From: Vibrio sp. VB16
GTDB lineage: Bacteria > Pseudomonadota > Gammaproteobacteria > Enterobacterales > Vibrionaceae
Length of the DNA: 64,000 nt
Assembly (NCBI RefSeq): GCF_015594925.2
Contig: NZ_CP087590.1
Coordinates: forward strand, 1,178,001-1,242,000
Direction of reading: 5' to 3'
The notes under the pieces were generated by a model. It did no database searches and had not been told where the DNA came from. It saw only the letters and a list, made by a program, of their open reading frames with translations. This document shows positions 33,483 through 41,844 of this stretch, in pieces (the stretch's first letter is position 1; each line of letters begins with the position of its first letter). Both the position numbers and the translations under genes were made by a program.

Positions 33483-35073
33483 CCTGACTATTAAAAAAGG
33501 GTCTGGCCCCGTACGTACTAAATTTCCAATATATTCAAACTCTCTACCGCCTTGTAACCATGCATGTCCGACAGGCAGCAACATTCAAAAATGGCTATCC
33601 TTAGCGCAGGAAGAACGGTACGAAGAAGCGTTTCAAGAACTGGTACTGAATAATCCGCTTCCCGCGATCCATGGGCGCGTTTGTTATCATCCTTGCGAAA
33701 CCGCTTGCAACAGAACCGATGTTGATCAACCTGTCAGTATTCACGCTGTAGAGCGCTACCTAGGCGATGTCGCTATTGAGAAAAAATGGCCAGTGCGCTT
33801 TGATGCGAAAGCAACGGGGAAAAGGGTATTAGTGGTAGGAGCTGGACCGAGTGGTTTAGCGACGGCGTATCATCTAAAACGATTTGGTCATGATGTCGAG
33901 ATCCACGAAGCAGGACCGATGGCGGGTGGAATGATGCATTTCGGTATTCCTGCCTACCGCTTACCTCGAGAGGTATTGAATCAAGAAATTGCACGTATTC
34001 AAGGAATGGGCATCGATATTGTTCTCAACAGTAAAGTCGATGACCTATTAGCTGCAAAAGTGCAGGGGCGGTTTGATGCGGTATTTTTGGCTATCGGTGC
34101 CCATGTCGGTCGTGGTATTGAGATCCCGAGTGATGACCCCGGCGTAGCCATTGATGCCGTTACTTATTTGCGCAATATCGGGATGGGTGATGCGCCGATC
34201 TTGGGCAAGCGAGTCGCGGTGTACGGCGGGGGCAACACCGCAATGGATGCCGCTCGTACTGCAAAACGAATGGGGGCTGAGGTGATGATTATCTATCGTC
34301 GCAATCGAGAACTTATGCCTGCGCATGATTTTGAATGTGTGGAAGCGATGGAAGAAGGGATAGCGTTTCACTGGCTCCGAACCATCAATAGCATCGATGG
34401 TTCAACCTTTACGCTAGAAAAAATGAATATAGTTGATGGGCGGCCGAAGCCAACGGGTGAATATGAAACCATACAAGCCGACTCCCTTATTCTCGCCCTT
34501 GGACAGAATATCGATACCAAATTGACTCGAAATGTACCGGGTGTTGAGCACAAGGATGATGGAACTGTCGTCGTAAATAATCAAATGATGACAGGGTATC
34601 CTGGCCTATTTGCTGGTGGTGATATGGTACCAAGTGATCGAACTGTGACGATTGCTGTTGGACATGGTAAGAAAGCAGCCGCGCATATAAATGGATTCCT
34701 TTGCGGCAGAGCATTTTCCAAAGTATCGAAGCAACCACTGATTAAATATGATCAATTGCATCTCTGGTATAAAACCGATGCAGATAAGCGGGAACAACCT
34801 GCCGTAGCACCGGAAATCCGTACCTCATCTTTTGAAGAAGTAGTAGGGGGCTTAACGTTACAAGAAGCCTTGTTTGAAGCCCAACGTTGTTATTCTTGTG
34901 GTAACTGTTTTGAGTGTGATGGTTGCTTGGGCGCTTGTCCCTATGGTGCGATTACATCAAAAGGTAAGGGTAAAGGGTACAAGGTGGATTACGATAAATG
35001 CACGGGTTGCGAAGCTTGCTATACCCAATGCCCATGTCACGCGATCGAAATGGTCGCAGCTGAAGTGAAGTAG
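33445..35073 (+). CDS. GltD-like NAD(P)H flavoprotein with ferredoxin domain, NifJ partner
   Basis: 542 residues. N-terminal glutamate-synthase-beta-type iron-sulfur region (PCNHACPTGSNIQKW; CYHPCETACNR), FAD loop VVGAGPSGLATAYHL (about 130), NAD(P)H loop VYGGGNTAMDAARTAKRMGA, and a C-terminal ferredoxin domain with two 4Fe-4S motifs (CFECDGCLGACP and CTGCEACYTQCP). It has no GltB partner here and lies 10 nt upstream of nifJ, so it probably passes electrons between ferredoxin and NAD(P)H for the pyruvate oxidoreductase. AAGGTAGAACAAT precedes the ATG. Confidence 0.92.
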   Translation: MSNSLKDMTLPPDLTIKKGSGPVRTKFPIYSNSLPPCNHACPTGSNIQKWLSLAQEERYEEAFQELVLNNPLPAIHGRVCYHPCETACNRTDVDQPVSIHAVERYLGDVAIEKKWPVRFDAKATGKRVLVVGAGPSGLATAYHLKRFGHDVEIHEAGPMAGGMMHFGIPAYRLPREVLNQEIARIQGMGIDIVLNSKVDDLLAAKVQGRFDAVFLAIGAHVGRGIEIPSDDPGVAIDAVTYLRNIGMGDAPILGKRVAVYGGGNTAMDAARTAKRMGAEVMIIYRRNRELMPAHDFECVEAMEEGIAFHWLRTINSIDGSTFTLEKMNIVDGRPKPTGEYETIQADSLILALGQNIDTKLTRNVPGVEHKDDGTVVVNNQMMTGYPGLFAGGDMVPSDRTVTIAVGHGKKAAAHINGFLCGRAFSKVSKQPLIKYDQLHLWYKTDADKREQPAVAPEIRTSSFEEVVGGLTLQEALFEAQRCYSCGNCFECDGCLGACPYGAITSKGKGKGYKVDYDKCTGCEACYTQCPCHAIEMVAAEVK

Positions 35074-35083
35074 GAGGCGCTAA

Positions 35084-38000
35084 ATGAGTCAATTTAATCA
35101 TGTCATGCATACCTGTGATGGTAATGAAGCTACAGCACATATCGCGTATCGCGTGAGTGAAGTTTGTGCTATTTATCCTATAACGCCTTCTTCAACAATG
35201 GCTGAATTTGCTGATCAATGGGCAGCAGAAGACAAACGAAATATCTGGGGGAATATCCCTTTAATTGCTGAGATGCAAAGTGAAGGAGGAGCCGCAGGAA
35301 CGGTACACGGGGCGCTTCAAAGTGGGGCATTAACCACCACATTTACTGCCTCTCAAGGCTTGATGTTGATGCTGCCAAATATGTATAAGATTGCTGGAGA
35401 GTTAACGCCCGCGGTCTTCCATGTGGCGGCGCGATCGCTGGCAGCACAAGGGTTATCAATATTTGGTGATCACCAAGATATTATGGCGGCTCGCGGTACT
35501 GGCTTTGCTTTGTTGGCGGCATCTTCGGTACAAGAGGCGCACGATATGGCGCTTATCGCTCATACTGCGACATTGTCTGCGCGAATACCGTTTATCCATT
35601 TTTTCGATGGTTTTCGCACTTCACACGAAGTGAACAAAATAAATCTAATCTCTGATGAAGTAATAAGAGAAATGATTTCGGACGAGCTTGTGCGAGCACA
35701 TAGACTTAGAGGACTTAGCCCCGATACACCTTTTATTCGCGGCACGGCGCAAAACCCAGATGTCTATTTTCAAGCGAGAGAGACTGTAAACCCGTATTAT
35801 GCAGCAACACCAAGTATTGTTCAGGGGTGTATGGATAAGCTAGCAGAGCTAACTGGTCGACATTACAAACTTATCGAATTCCATGGTGCAGAAGATGCCG
35901 AACATGTCGTTATTGCGATGGGGTCGGGGGTTGAAACCCTAACTGAAACGGTTGATTATCTTGTCGAAAAGGGCGAGAAAGTAGGGGTGTTAAAAGTGCG
36001 CCTTTATCGCCCATTGTCGACCGAACACCTTTTAGCTGAATTACCGGATAATGTAAAATTCATTACTGTGCTTGATCGCACCAAAGAGCCAAGTGCAACG
36101 GCGGATCCCCTTTATCAAGATATTATTACTGCGTTAATGGAAGACGGAAGTAAATTCGAATCGATGCCAAGAGTGTTGGCAGGAAGATATGGTCTATCGA
36201 GCAAAGAATTTACCCCTGCAATGGCAAAAGCGGTGTTTGATAATGTTAAAGGCGAAACTAAGCGGCATTTTACTGTTGGCATTATTGATGATGTAGGTTT
36301 GTCACATCTTGAGGTTGATGAAAGCTTTGATATCGAACCGAATGAAGTAGTTCGAGCCATGTTTTATGGCTTGGGTGCCGATGGTACCGTTGGTGCAAAC
36401 AAGAATACGATAAAGATTATAGGGGACGACCCTGACTATTTTGCACAGGGTTATTTTGTCTATGATTCTAAGAAATCAGGCTCGCAAACTGAATCACACC
36501 TTAGATTTGGTCACCATGAAATTAACAGTCCGTATCTGATTCAGTCTGCAAATTTTATTGCTTGTCACCAACAAACCTTTGTCGAAAAAACAGATATGCT
36601 GGCTAAGGCGGCATTGCATGCCACCTTCTTGCTTAACTCATCTGTTGATAATGAGTTGGTGTGGGATTCTTTGCCTGCAAGGATGCAAAAACAGCTCATC
36701 GAAAAACAGATGAAGCTCTATGTTATTGATGGCTATAAGGTGGCGCGTGAAACAGGTATGGGCAACAGAACCAATACCATCATGCAGACCTGCTTTTTTG
36801 CCCTGTCGGGTGTGATTGAGAAAGACCAAGCGATAGAGAAAATTAAGAAAGCGATTGAAAAAACGTATTCGAAAAAAGGACCAGCACTCGTTGAGAAAAA
36901 CTTCTTAGCGGTGGATCAAGCTCTAGCGAACCTCTATCAAATCGATATTCCTAAACAGGTAACCGCAAATATTGAAGAGATCAAATTTGTCTCTGATAAA
37001 GCGCCTGATTTTGTAAAAGAAGTGACCGCGATGATGATGGCAGGCAAGGGTGATTTGATTCCTGTTTCCCAGTTGCCGGTTGATGGCACCTATCCTTCTG
37101 GTACAACGCAGTGGGAAAAGCGAAACATCGCACAGCGTATCCCTATCTGGGATTTTGATGCGTGTATTCAATGTGGTAATTGCAGTATTGTTTGCCCTCA
37201 TGCCGCGATTCGAGCCAAGTTTTATGACAAATCGATGCTGGACTCTGCACCTGATGGGTTCAAAACAGCGCATATCTCGGCGAGAGGGTTCCCGGAGATT
37301 CGCTACACATTGCAGGTGTATGCTGAAGATTGCACAGGATGTAGTTTATGTGTAGATGCGTGCCCAGCAGTAGTAAGCGCTAACTCAAATGAGGGTGAGA
37401 CGCGTAAAGCGATTAATATGGAGCTTAAAGAACCTTACCTTGAACAAGAAATTAGTAATCTGGCGTTCTTTGAAAAGTTAGATTACAACGACCGATCTCG
37501 AGTGGACTTCTCACACGTTCGAGGTGTTCAGTTCCTTCAACCTCTGTTTGAGTTTTCCGGTGCGTGTTCAGGATGCGGTGAAACCCCGTATCTAAAATTG
37601 ATGTCACAGCTTTTCGGTGACCGATTAATGATAGCGAATGCGACAGGTTGTTCCTCAATTTACGGTGGTAACCTACCCACAACGCCTTGGTCAGTGAATA
37701 GTGATGGCAGAGGCCCATCTTGGTCCAATTCGCTGTTTGAAGACAATGCAGAATTCGGTTTTGGCTTTAGGCTAGCGGCCGTTAAGCAGCGCGAATTAGC
37801 GGAACAACTGTTGTTAGAAAATCGCGAACACTTTGATCCGTTATTAGTTGACCAACTACTTAATGCAAAACAAATAACGGAGTCTGAAATCCAGGCGCAG
37901 ATCAAACGTGTCGATACGCTCAAGGAACGTCTTGAACAGATAGATACAGAATCGACACGTAATCTCACTTCCGTTGCGGAGCAGCTCGTTCGTCGTTCAA

Positions 38001-38680
38001 TATGGATTGTTGGTGGTGATGGCTGGGCTTATGATATTGATTCAGGTGGGTTAGACCACGTGTTAGCTAGTGGTGCGGATGTAAACGTGTTGGTTATGGA
38101 TACTGAGGTGTATTCAAATACTGGTGGTCAGATGTCGAAATCAACGCCTCTAGGTGCGGTAGCGAAATTTGCTTCGGCGGGGAAGCAGGCGACCAAAAAA
38201 GATCTCGCAATGCAAGCCATTGCTTATAATAATGTTTATGTTGCTCGTATCGCCCTTGGAGGGGACCCACAACAATCACTATTGGCAATGCGTGAGGCTG
38301 AAATGTACCGCGGACCTTCTATCGTTATTGCGTATAGCCACTGTATTGCGCATGGCATCAATATGGAAGATGGTTTACGACAGCAACAACTTGCGGTTCA
38401 ATCGGGTCACTGGCCTCTGTTCCGATATAATCCATCGCTTAGAGAGGTGGATATTAATCCCTTTTCTCTAGACTCATTAAGACCAAGTATTTCTCTTAAA
38501 GAGTATCGAATGAATGAGGATAGATATCGAATTTTACAACGAAGCGATCCGGAAATGGCGGAGAAAATTACGGAAGAAGCCCAACAGGTTGCCCATAGGA
38601 AATGGCAATTATACGAAGAATTAGCGACTCGAAGTACAGGGACTATTGCCCCGCATGTTGAGTTGACCGCTCAAAAGTAA
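35084..38680 (+). CDS. nifJ: Pyruvate:ferredoxin (flavodoxin) oxidoreductase
   Basis: 1198-residue single-chain PFOR, which converts pyruvate and CoA to acetyl-CoA, CO2 and two low-potential electrons. Domains: N-terminal pyruvate-binding domain (YRVSEVCAIYPITPSSTMAE), transketolase-like domain II, an 8Fe ferredoxin domain with CIQCGNCSIVCP (about 693) and CTGCSLCVDACP (about 749), and the C-terminal TPP domain (GACSGCGETPYLKL, GGDGWAYDIDSGGLDHV). Oxygen-sensitive, cytoplasmic. GGAGG lies 5 nt before the ATG, coupled to the flavoprotein gene. Ends before a C/G-rich hairpin. Confidence 0.97.
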   Translation: MSQFNHVMHTCDGNEATAHIAYRVSEVCAIYPITPSSTMAEFADQWAAEDKRNIWGNIPLIAEMQSEGGAAGTVHGALQSGALTTTFTASQGLMLMLPNMYKIAGELTPAVFHVAARSLAAQGLSIFGDHQDIMAARGTGFALLAASSVQEAHDMALIAHTATLSARIPFIHFFDGFRTSHEVNKINLISDEVIREMISDELVRAHRLRGLSPDTPFIRGTAQNPDVYFQARETVNPYYAATPSIVQGCMDKLAELTGRHYKLIEFHGAEDAEHVVIAMGSGVETLTETVDYLVEKGEKVGVLKVRLYRPLSTEHLLAELPDNVKFITVLDRTKEPSATADPLYQDIITALMEDGSKFESMPRVLAGRYGLSSKEFTPAMAKAVFDNVKGETKRHFTVGIIDDVGLSHLEVDESFDIEPNEVVRAMFYGLGADGTVGANKNTIKIIGDDPDYFAQGYFVYDSKKSGSQTESHLRFGHHEINSPYLIQSANFIACHQQTFVEKTDMLAKAALHATFLLNSSVDNELVWDSLPARMQKQLIEKQMKLYVIDGYKVARETGMGNRTNTIMQTCFFALSGVIEKDQAIEKIKKAIEKTYSKKGPALVEKNFLAVDQALANLYQIDIPKQVTANIEEIKFVSDKAPDFVKEVTAMMMAGKGDLIPVSQLPVDGTYPSGTTQWEKRNIAQRIPIWDFDACIQCGNCSIVCPHAAIRAKFYDKSMLDSAPDGFKTAHISARGFPEIRYTLQVYAEDCTGCSLCVDACPAVVSANSNEGETRKAINMELKEPYLEQEISNLAFFEKLDYNDRSRVDFSHVRGVQFLQPLFEFSGACSGCGETPYLKLMSQLFGDRLMIANATGCSSIYGGNLPTTPWSVNSDGRGPSWSNSLFEDNAEFGFGFRLAAVKQRELAEQLLLENREHFDPLLVDQLLNAKQITESEIQAQIKRVDTLKERLEQIDTESTRNLTSVAEQLVRRSIWIVGGDGWAYDIDSGGLDHVLASGADVNVLVMDTEVYSNTGGQMSKSTPLGAVAKFASAGKQATKKDLAMQAIAYNNVYVARIALGGDPQQSLLAMREAEMYRGPSIVIAYSHCIAHGINMEDGLRQQQLAVQSGHWPLFRYNPSLREVDINPFSLDSLRPSISLKEYRMNEDRYRILQRSDPEMAEKITEEAQQVAHRKWQLYEELATRSTGTIAPHVELTAQK

Positions 38681-38703
38681 AACCAATCAATAACTCATCT
38701 TAA

Positions 38704-38728
38704 CTCCCCCTCTTATCAGTGGGGGGAG
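38704..38728. terminator. Hairpin after nifJ
   Basis: CTCCCCC (38704-38710) pairs with GGGGGAG (38722-38728) across a TCTTATCAGT loop. No U-run follows on the plus strand, so termination may be partial. Confidence 0.6.
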
Positions 38729-38741
38729 AATGGGTTTACGA

Positions 38742-38870
38742 TTAAAATAGACCTATCTTTAGTGCAAACATATAAATTAACTCTGGTAATATAGCGGCGT
38801 ATACTGCAAGCCAATATACCGCGAATAGAATGACGCTGGATTTTAGAATAGCGGATAGATTCGGATTCAT
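38742..38870 (-). CDS. Candidate 42-residue single-pass membrane microprotein
   Basis: From ATG 38870 the frame encodes a short polar start (MNPNLSAILK) followed by a long hydrophobic run (VILFAVYWLAVYAAILPELIYMFAL). No good ribosome binding site precedes it; a longer form from 38945 is also without one. Located between nifJ and the NorR-type nnrS control region. The amino-acid pattern resembles small inner-membrane proteins, but it is unproven. Confidence 0.35.
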   Translation of the reverse strand: MNPNLSAILKSSVILFAVYWLAVYAAILPELIYMFALKIGLF

Positions 38871-38974
38871 ATCGTGACCAATTTGCAAGGTTATTCTCTT
38901 GGTGTAGCAGTATCTGTGCCAGTTATTAACTGTTTGATATAACATAATTAAATATACTAAACAGCAACTTGAAC

Positions 38975-39029
38975 TGTCTTTAAGACACTTATTGTGTCAA
39001 GTTGACACTTTTTGATTGTCTTTATGACT
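38975..39029 (+). promoter_or_regulatory. Three NorR-type boxes (GT-N7-AC)
   Basis: TGTCTTTAAGACA (38975-38987), TGTCAAGTTGACA (38995-39007) and TGTCTTTATGACT (39017-39029) each fit the GT-N7-AC core known for NorR enhancers. Centre spacings are 20 and 22 bp, about two helical turns. They lie 86-140 bp upstream of the sigma-54 element, a normal enhancer distance. Confidence 0.75.
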
Positions 39030-39114
39030 CTTGATGTGTGCTTTATTTTTTGAAAGACACCTTTAATAGACTGATATTTAAGGGTTGTTGGTATTTTCTA
39101 TTGATCAATATTAT

Positions 39115-39130
39115 CGGCATATTTCCTGCA
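39115..39130 (+). promoter_or_regulatory. Sigma-54 promoter of nnrS
   Basis: CGGCATATTTCCTGCA: GG and GC separated by exactly 10 bp, matching TGGCAC-N5-TTGCA at 4 of 6 and 4 of 5 positions, with both invariant dinucleotides kept. It lies 39 bp before the nnrS TTG start and downstream of three NorR-type boxes. Confidence 0.7.
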
Positions 39131-39168
39131 TTTCGAGGTCAATTGCTCTATTTTACTAAGGTCCAACA

Positions 39169-40350
39169 TTGTTAAACATTACTGACAAAAGCAAAGAAGA
39201 CAAAATTACCCCACTTTTAAGGCTTGGCTTCCGTCCATTCTTTCTTTTTGGCTCGTTATACGCGGTTTTATCGATTCTCGTTTGGGTGTATTCATTTCAA
39301 TACGGTCAACCCAGTGCCCTTAACGTTCCTGCTCTTTGGTGGCATGTCCACGAAATGTTGTTTGGCTTCGCAATGGCCATCGTTGCCGGCTTTGTATTAA
39401 CGGCGGTGCAAACATGGACTGGAATTAACGGTACTAAGGGTTTTCGACTCGGGCTTATTGTGTCGTTGTGGGCATTACCTAGATTACTTTTTTGGACACA
39501 AACACCTTTGTGGCTCATCTCTATAGTCGAGGCACTATTTTTGGCCGCCATAACGTATGAGGTGGGTTTCCGAGTGGTTAAGTCAAAAGGGTGGAAAAAT
39601 CTATTTTTTGTCCCTCTTTTTGTTCTTGCGTTAATCGCGAATTTTGCCAGCTACGCAACAATCAAAGGTTTACCGCCATTCCCTTCTCTTGCTGTGTGGC
39701 AGGCGATGCTTTGGTGGTTTATGTTACTTTTGTCCGTAATGGGTGGACGAGTGATACCATTTTTTACCGCTCGAAAATTTAACTTCGAAAAAGCTCAGCC
39801 GCAATTGTGGCTTGATGTTGGTGCTAACTTGCCATTAGTGATGTTGTTTGTGCTCAGTTTTTTTCCTTTAGCGAATCAACAACTGTCACAGGCCTTTTTA
39901 CTCGTTGGTGCGCTATTTCAATTTATTCGTTTTGCACGTTGGAAGCCGTGGCTCACATTAAGCGAACCACTTGTATGGTCGCTGCATAGTGCCTATCTTT
40001 GTATACCATTGGGTTTGCTTGCAAGCGGTCTTAGTGAAGGTTTTTTCAAACACTCTATGATTCATTTATTCGCGATTGGTGCATTGAGTGGGGTAATTTT
40101 AGCGATGATCTCTCGAGTAACGATGGGACATACCGGTCATGCTATTTATGAAGGGCCTAGAATGTGGCCTGCCTTTTTGGCCCTGTTTATCGCGGCTTTG
40201 ATAAGAAGTTTTGCTGTCGCGTTATTTCCTGAACATCTGATGTTGTTAGTGAACAGCGCTGCCGTGTTATGGACGATTGCGTTTGTTATGTTTCTATATA
40301 ATTTTGCTATTATGCTTATGACGCCTAGAGTGGATGGACATCCAGGTTAA
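39169..40350 (+). CDS. nnrS: NnrS family heme/copper membrane protein (nitric oxide stress)
   Basis: 393 residues with about 12 membrane segments. Family mark: PALWWHVHEMLFGFAMAIVAGFVLTAVQTWTG with the conserved histidines, and IHLFAIGALSGVILAMISRVTMGHTG near the C terminus. NnrS relieves nitric oxide stress, apparently by protecting the iron pool and preventing dinitrosyl iron complexes. TTG start, with AAGGT 7 nt upstream. In Vibrio cholerae nnrS belongs to the NorR regulon, and the upstream DNA here carries matching sites. norR itself is not in the window. Confidence 0.94.
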   Translation: MLNITDKSKEDKITPLLRLGFRPFFLFGSLYAVLSILVWVYSFQYGQPSALNVPALWWHVHEMLFGFAMAIVAGFVLTAVQTWTGINGTKGFRLGLIVSLWALPRLLFWTQTPLWLISIVEALFLAAITYEVGFRVVKSKGWKNLFFVPLFVLALIANFASYATIKGLPPFPSLAVWQAMLWWFMLLLSVMGGRVIPFFTARKFNFEKAQPQLWLDVGANLPLVMLFVLSFFPLANQQLSQAFLLVGALFQFIRFARWKPWLTLSEPLVWSLHSAYLCIPLGLLASGLSEGFFKHSMIHLFAIGALSGVILAMISRVTMGHTGHAIYEGPRMWPAFLALFIAALIRSFAVALFPEHLMLLVNSAAVLWTIAFVMFLYNFAIMLMTPRVDGHPG

Positions 40351-40377
40351 TAAGTGGTGAATATATTAACCAGATAA

Positions 40378-40412
40378 AAACCGTATCTAATGTTATTTAG
40401 ATGCGGTTTTTT
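40378..40412 (+). terminator. Intrinsic terminator of nnrS
   Basis: AAACCGTATCTAA (40378-40390) and TTAGATGCGGTTT (40397-40409) form a 13-bp stem with one G-T pair; a run of T residues follows. Confidence 0.88.
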
Positions 40413-40529
40413 ATTATTGCTTTAGGGTGAATTATATATGATGGAACATTGTCTTATACGAGCAAGTTACATAATTAATCTAGTTCTAATTGATGAAAAT
40501 TGAATGATAAAAAATATAAATAAAAGCGG

Positions 40530-40673
40530 TTATTCATTCGAGCCTAAACAGGCCAGAGTCATCATATCAGAGGCCACAGCACCGGTAGTGATTGACAGAC
40601 CTGCGAGCAAGATAACAACAGCATATTTACTCACAATTATCGCTAAACCTAGTGTGTTTATTATTTTATTCAT
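40530..40673 (-). CDS. 47-residue small membrane protein, unknown
   Basis: Minus-strand gene found by reading the intergenic DNA: ATG at 40673, TAA at 40530-40532. An excellent AAAGGA site lies about 8 nt upstream. The product begins MNKIINTLGL and has a hydrophobic stretch (IVSKYAVVILLAGLSITTGAVA) that could be a membrane anchor or a signal peptide ending at AVA, leaving a short tail with MTLACLGSNE. Not recognised. It opposes a 68-codon plus-strand frame that lacks a ribosome binding site and is rejected. Confidence 0.55.
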   Translation of the reverse strand: MNKIINTLGLAIIVSKYAVVILLAGLSITTGAVASDMMTLACLGSNE

Positions 40674-41106
40674 CTATGTTTCCTTTTTTAAACTGATCAA
40701 ATTTATTTAATTTTAATTGTGTTTTAAATATTAAGTTGAGACATAGGTTGTCTAGATGAATTGATGTTTTTCTTTGTTATAAAAAAAACGAAAATGATCA
40801 TTTTTTACAATTCGATACAAATATTAACTGAGTCAATGTAATACTTAATACATAAGAGTGTTTGTTGTTTATATACAATAAATATATTGGTGCGGGTTAT
40901 TGATTAAGATGGGTGATGTCAGTCGCTTTATCTCATTCCTGTTGCTAAGTTATTTTCAGGTGTATTGATTTGCTTGTTAATCATAAGTCGCATTGGTCAC
41001 TATTGTCCCAGTGTACTATGAGGTTGTGCAGTTGGCCCTAATTGCAGTGTAGTTGAGCCGTTAACTGCTGCTCTAATCTGTCTGGTTGTTTCAGTATACT
41101 CTGTTA
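40674..41106. other. Intergenic region upstream of the 47-residue gene
   Basis: About 430 bp, A+T-rich. AAAATGATCATTTT (40791-40804) is a perfect 14-bp palindrome preceded by an A8 run. It is about 120 bp upstream of the small gene on the minus strand and could be an operator; its resemblance to Fur boxes is slight. The remainder, to the tetR stop, shows nothing identifiable. Confidence 0.4.
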
Positions 41107-41736
41107 TTAGGTGACGATAGACGAGTTTTTTGCATAGTGACTCAAAAACATAGCGGCCGTTTCATCGGTGATCTTTTTGAGTTTGTCTAACTCTATCACG
41201 CTGCCTATATTGAGCAATAAGGGCCAGAAACAGTGCCCCTTAATCATGTTATGTAATTGGCTATTAGCAAACTCAAAATCCATTGGTTTAAGCCTGTTGT
41301 CAGCGACCGCTGCTTCTAACCATTTAAAAAGGGTGGTTTCTCGAGCAGAGAATTTGCCCATCTCTTTTTGTAGTGCCTCAGGATTGTAAAAAAAGTGCCC
41401 AAATGCGACGCGTGAAAGATCAAGATTTTCTTTAGCAGAGAACATCTTTGCTTCAGCCAGTAATATAGCGCTTAATTGCTCATGAAGAGGGGTATCTGTT
41501 AGGTACTCAAAATCAGGCTGAATGGTTGATTTTCGCCACATCTCCGCCATGATTTGCATGACAAGCATCTCTTTGGTTTCAAAATGGTTGTAAACCGTTC
41601 TTTTTGAAACTTGAGCTAATTCGGATACCTTGTCCATGCTGGTACTCTGCACGCCATCTTTTATAAAGGCTTTCTTAGCGGCATTAAGAATTGCTTCACG
41701 TTTTAGTTCACTTCTTGTTCTTTTTACTTCAGACAT
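41107..41736 (-). CDS. TetR family transcriptional regulator
   Basis: 209 residues with an N-terminal TetR HTH (KREAILNAAKKAFIKDGVQSTSMDKVSELAQVSKRTVYNHFETKEMLV) and a C-terminal AcrR/YcdC-type ligand domain (MWRKSTIQPDFEYL, FKWLEAAVADNRL). It is divergent from the metallo-hydrolase lipoprotein gene, with triple GTAGTTTAC operator elements in the 108-bp gap, so it is the probable repressor of both genes. Confidence 0.93.
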   Translation of the reverse strand: MSEVKRTRSELKREAILNAAKKAFIKDGVQSTSMDKVSELAQVSKRTVYNHFETKEMLVMQIMAEMWRKSTIQPDFEYLTDTPLHEQLSAILLAEAKMFSAKENLDLSRVAFGHFFYNPEALQKEMGKFSARETTLFKWLEAAVADNRLKPMDFEFANSQLHNMIKGHCFWPLLLNIGSVIELDKLKKITDETAAMFLSHYAKNSSIVT

Positions 41737-41775
41737 TTAAAAATCGACTCATTGATAGGCTGCCAATTATTTTAC

Positions 41776-41828
41776 ACTGAGTAGTTTACTTTTCAATGTA
41801 TAAATGTAAACTACCCAGTGTAGTTTAC
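41776..41828. promoter_or_regulatory. Triple TetR-type operator
   Basis: GTAGTTTAC occurs at 41781-41789 and 41820-41828 and inverted, GTAAACTAC, at 41806-41814. The last two form a perfect 9-bp inverted repeat with a 5-bp spacer. In addition ACTGAGTAGTTTAC (41776-41789) and GTAAACTACCCAGT (41806-41819) are inverted with one mismatch. It fills the tetR/hydrolase intergenic region. Confidence 0.75.
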
Positions 41829-41844
41829 AAGTTTGAGTACTCGA

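Noticed and set aside
39104..39118. TTGATCAATATTAT upstream of nnrS, considered as an FNR site
   Set aside because: The right half-site does not match ATCAA at the correct spacing.
40504..40710. 68-codon plus-strand frame
   Set aside because: No ribosome binding site; it lies antisense to a 47-codon frame that has an excellent one.
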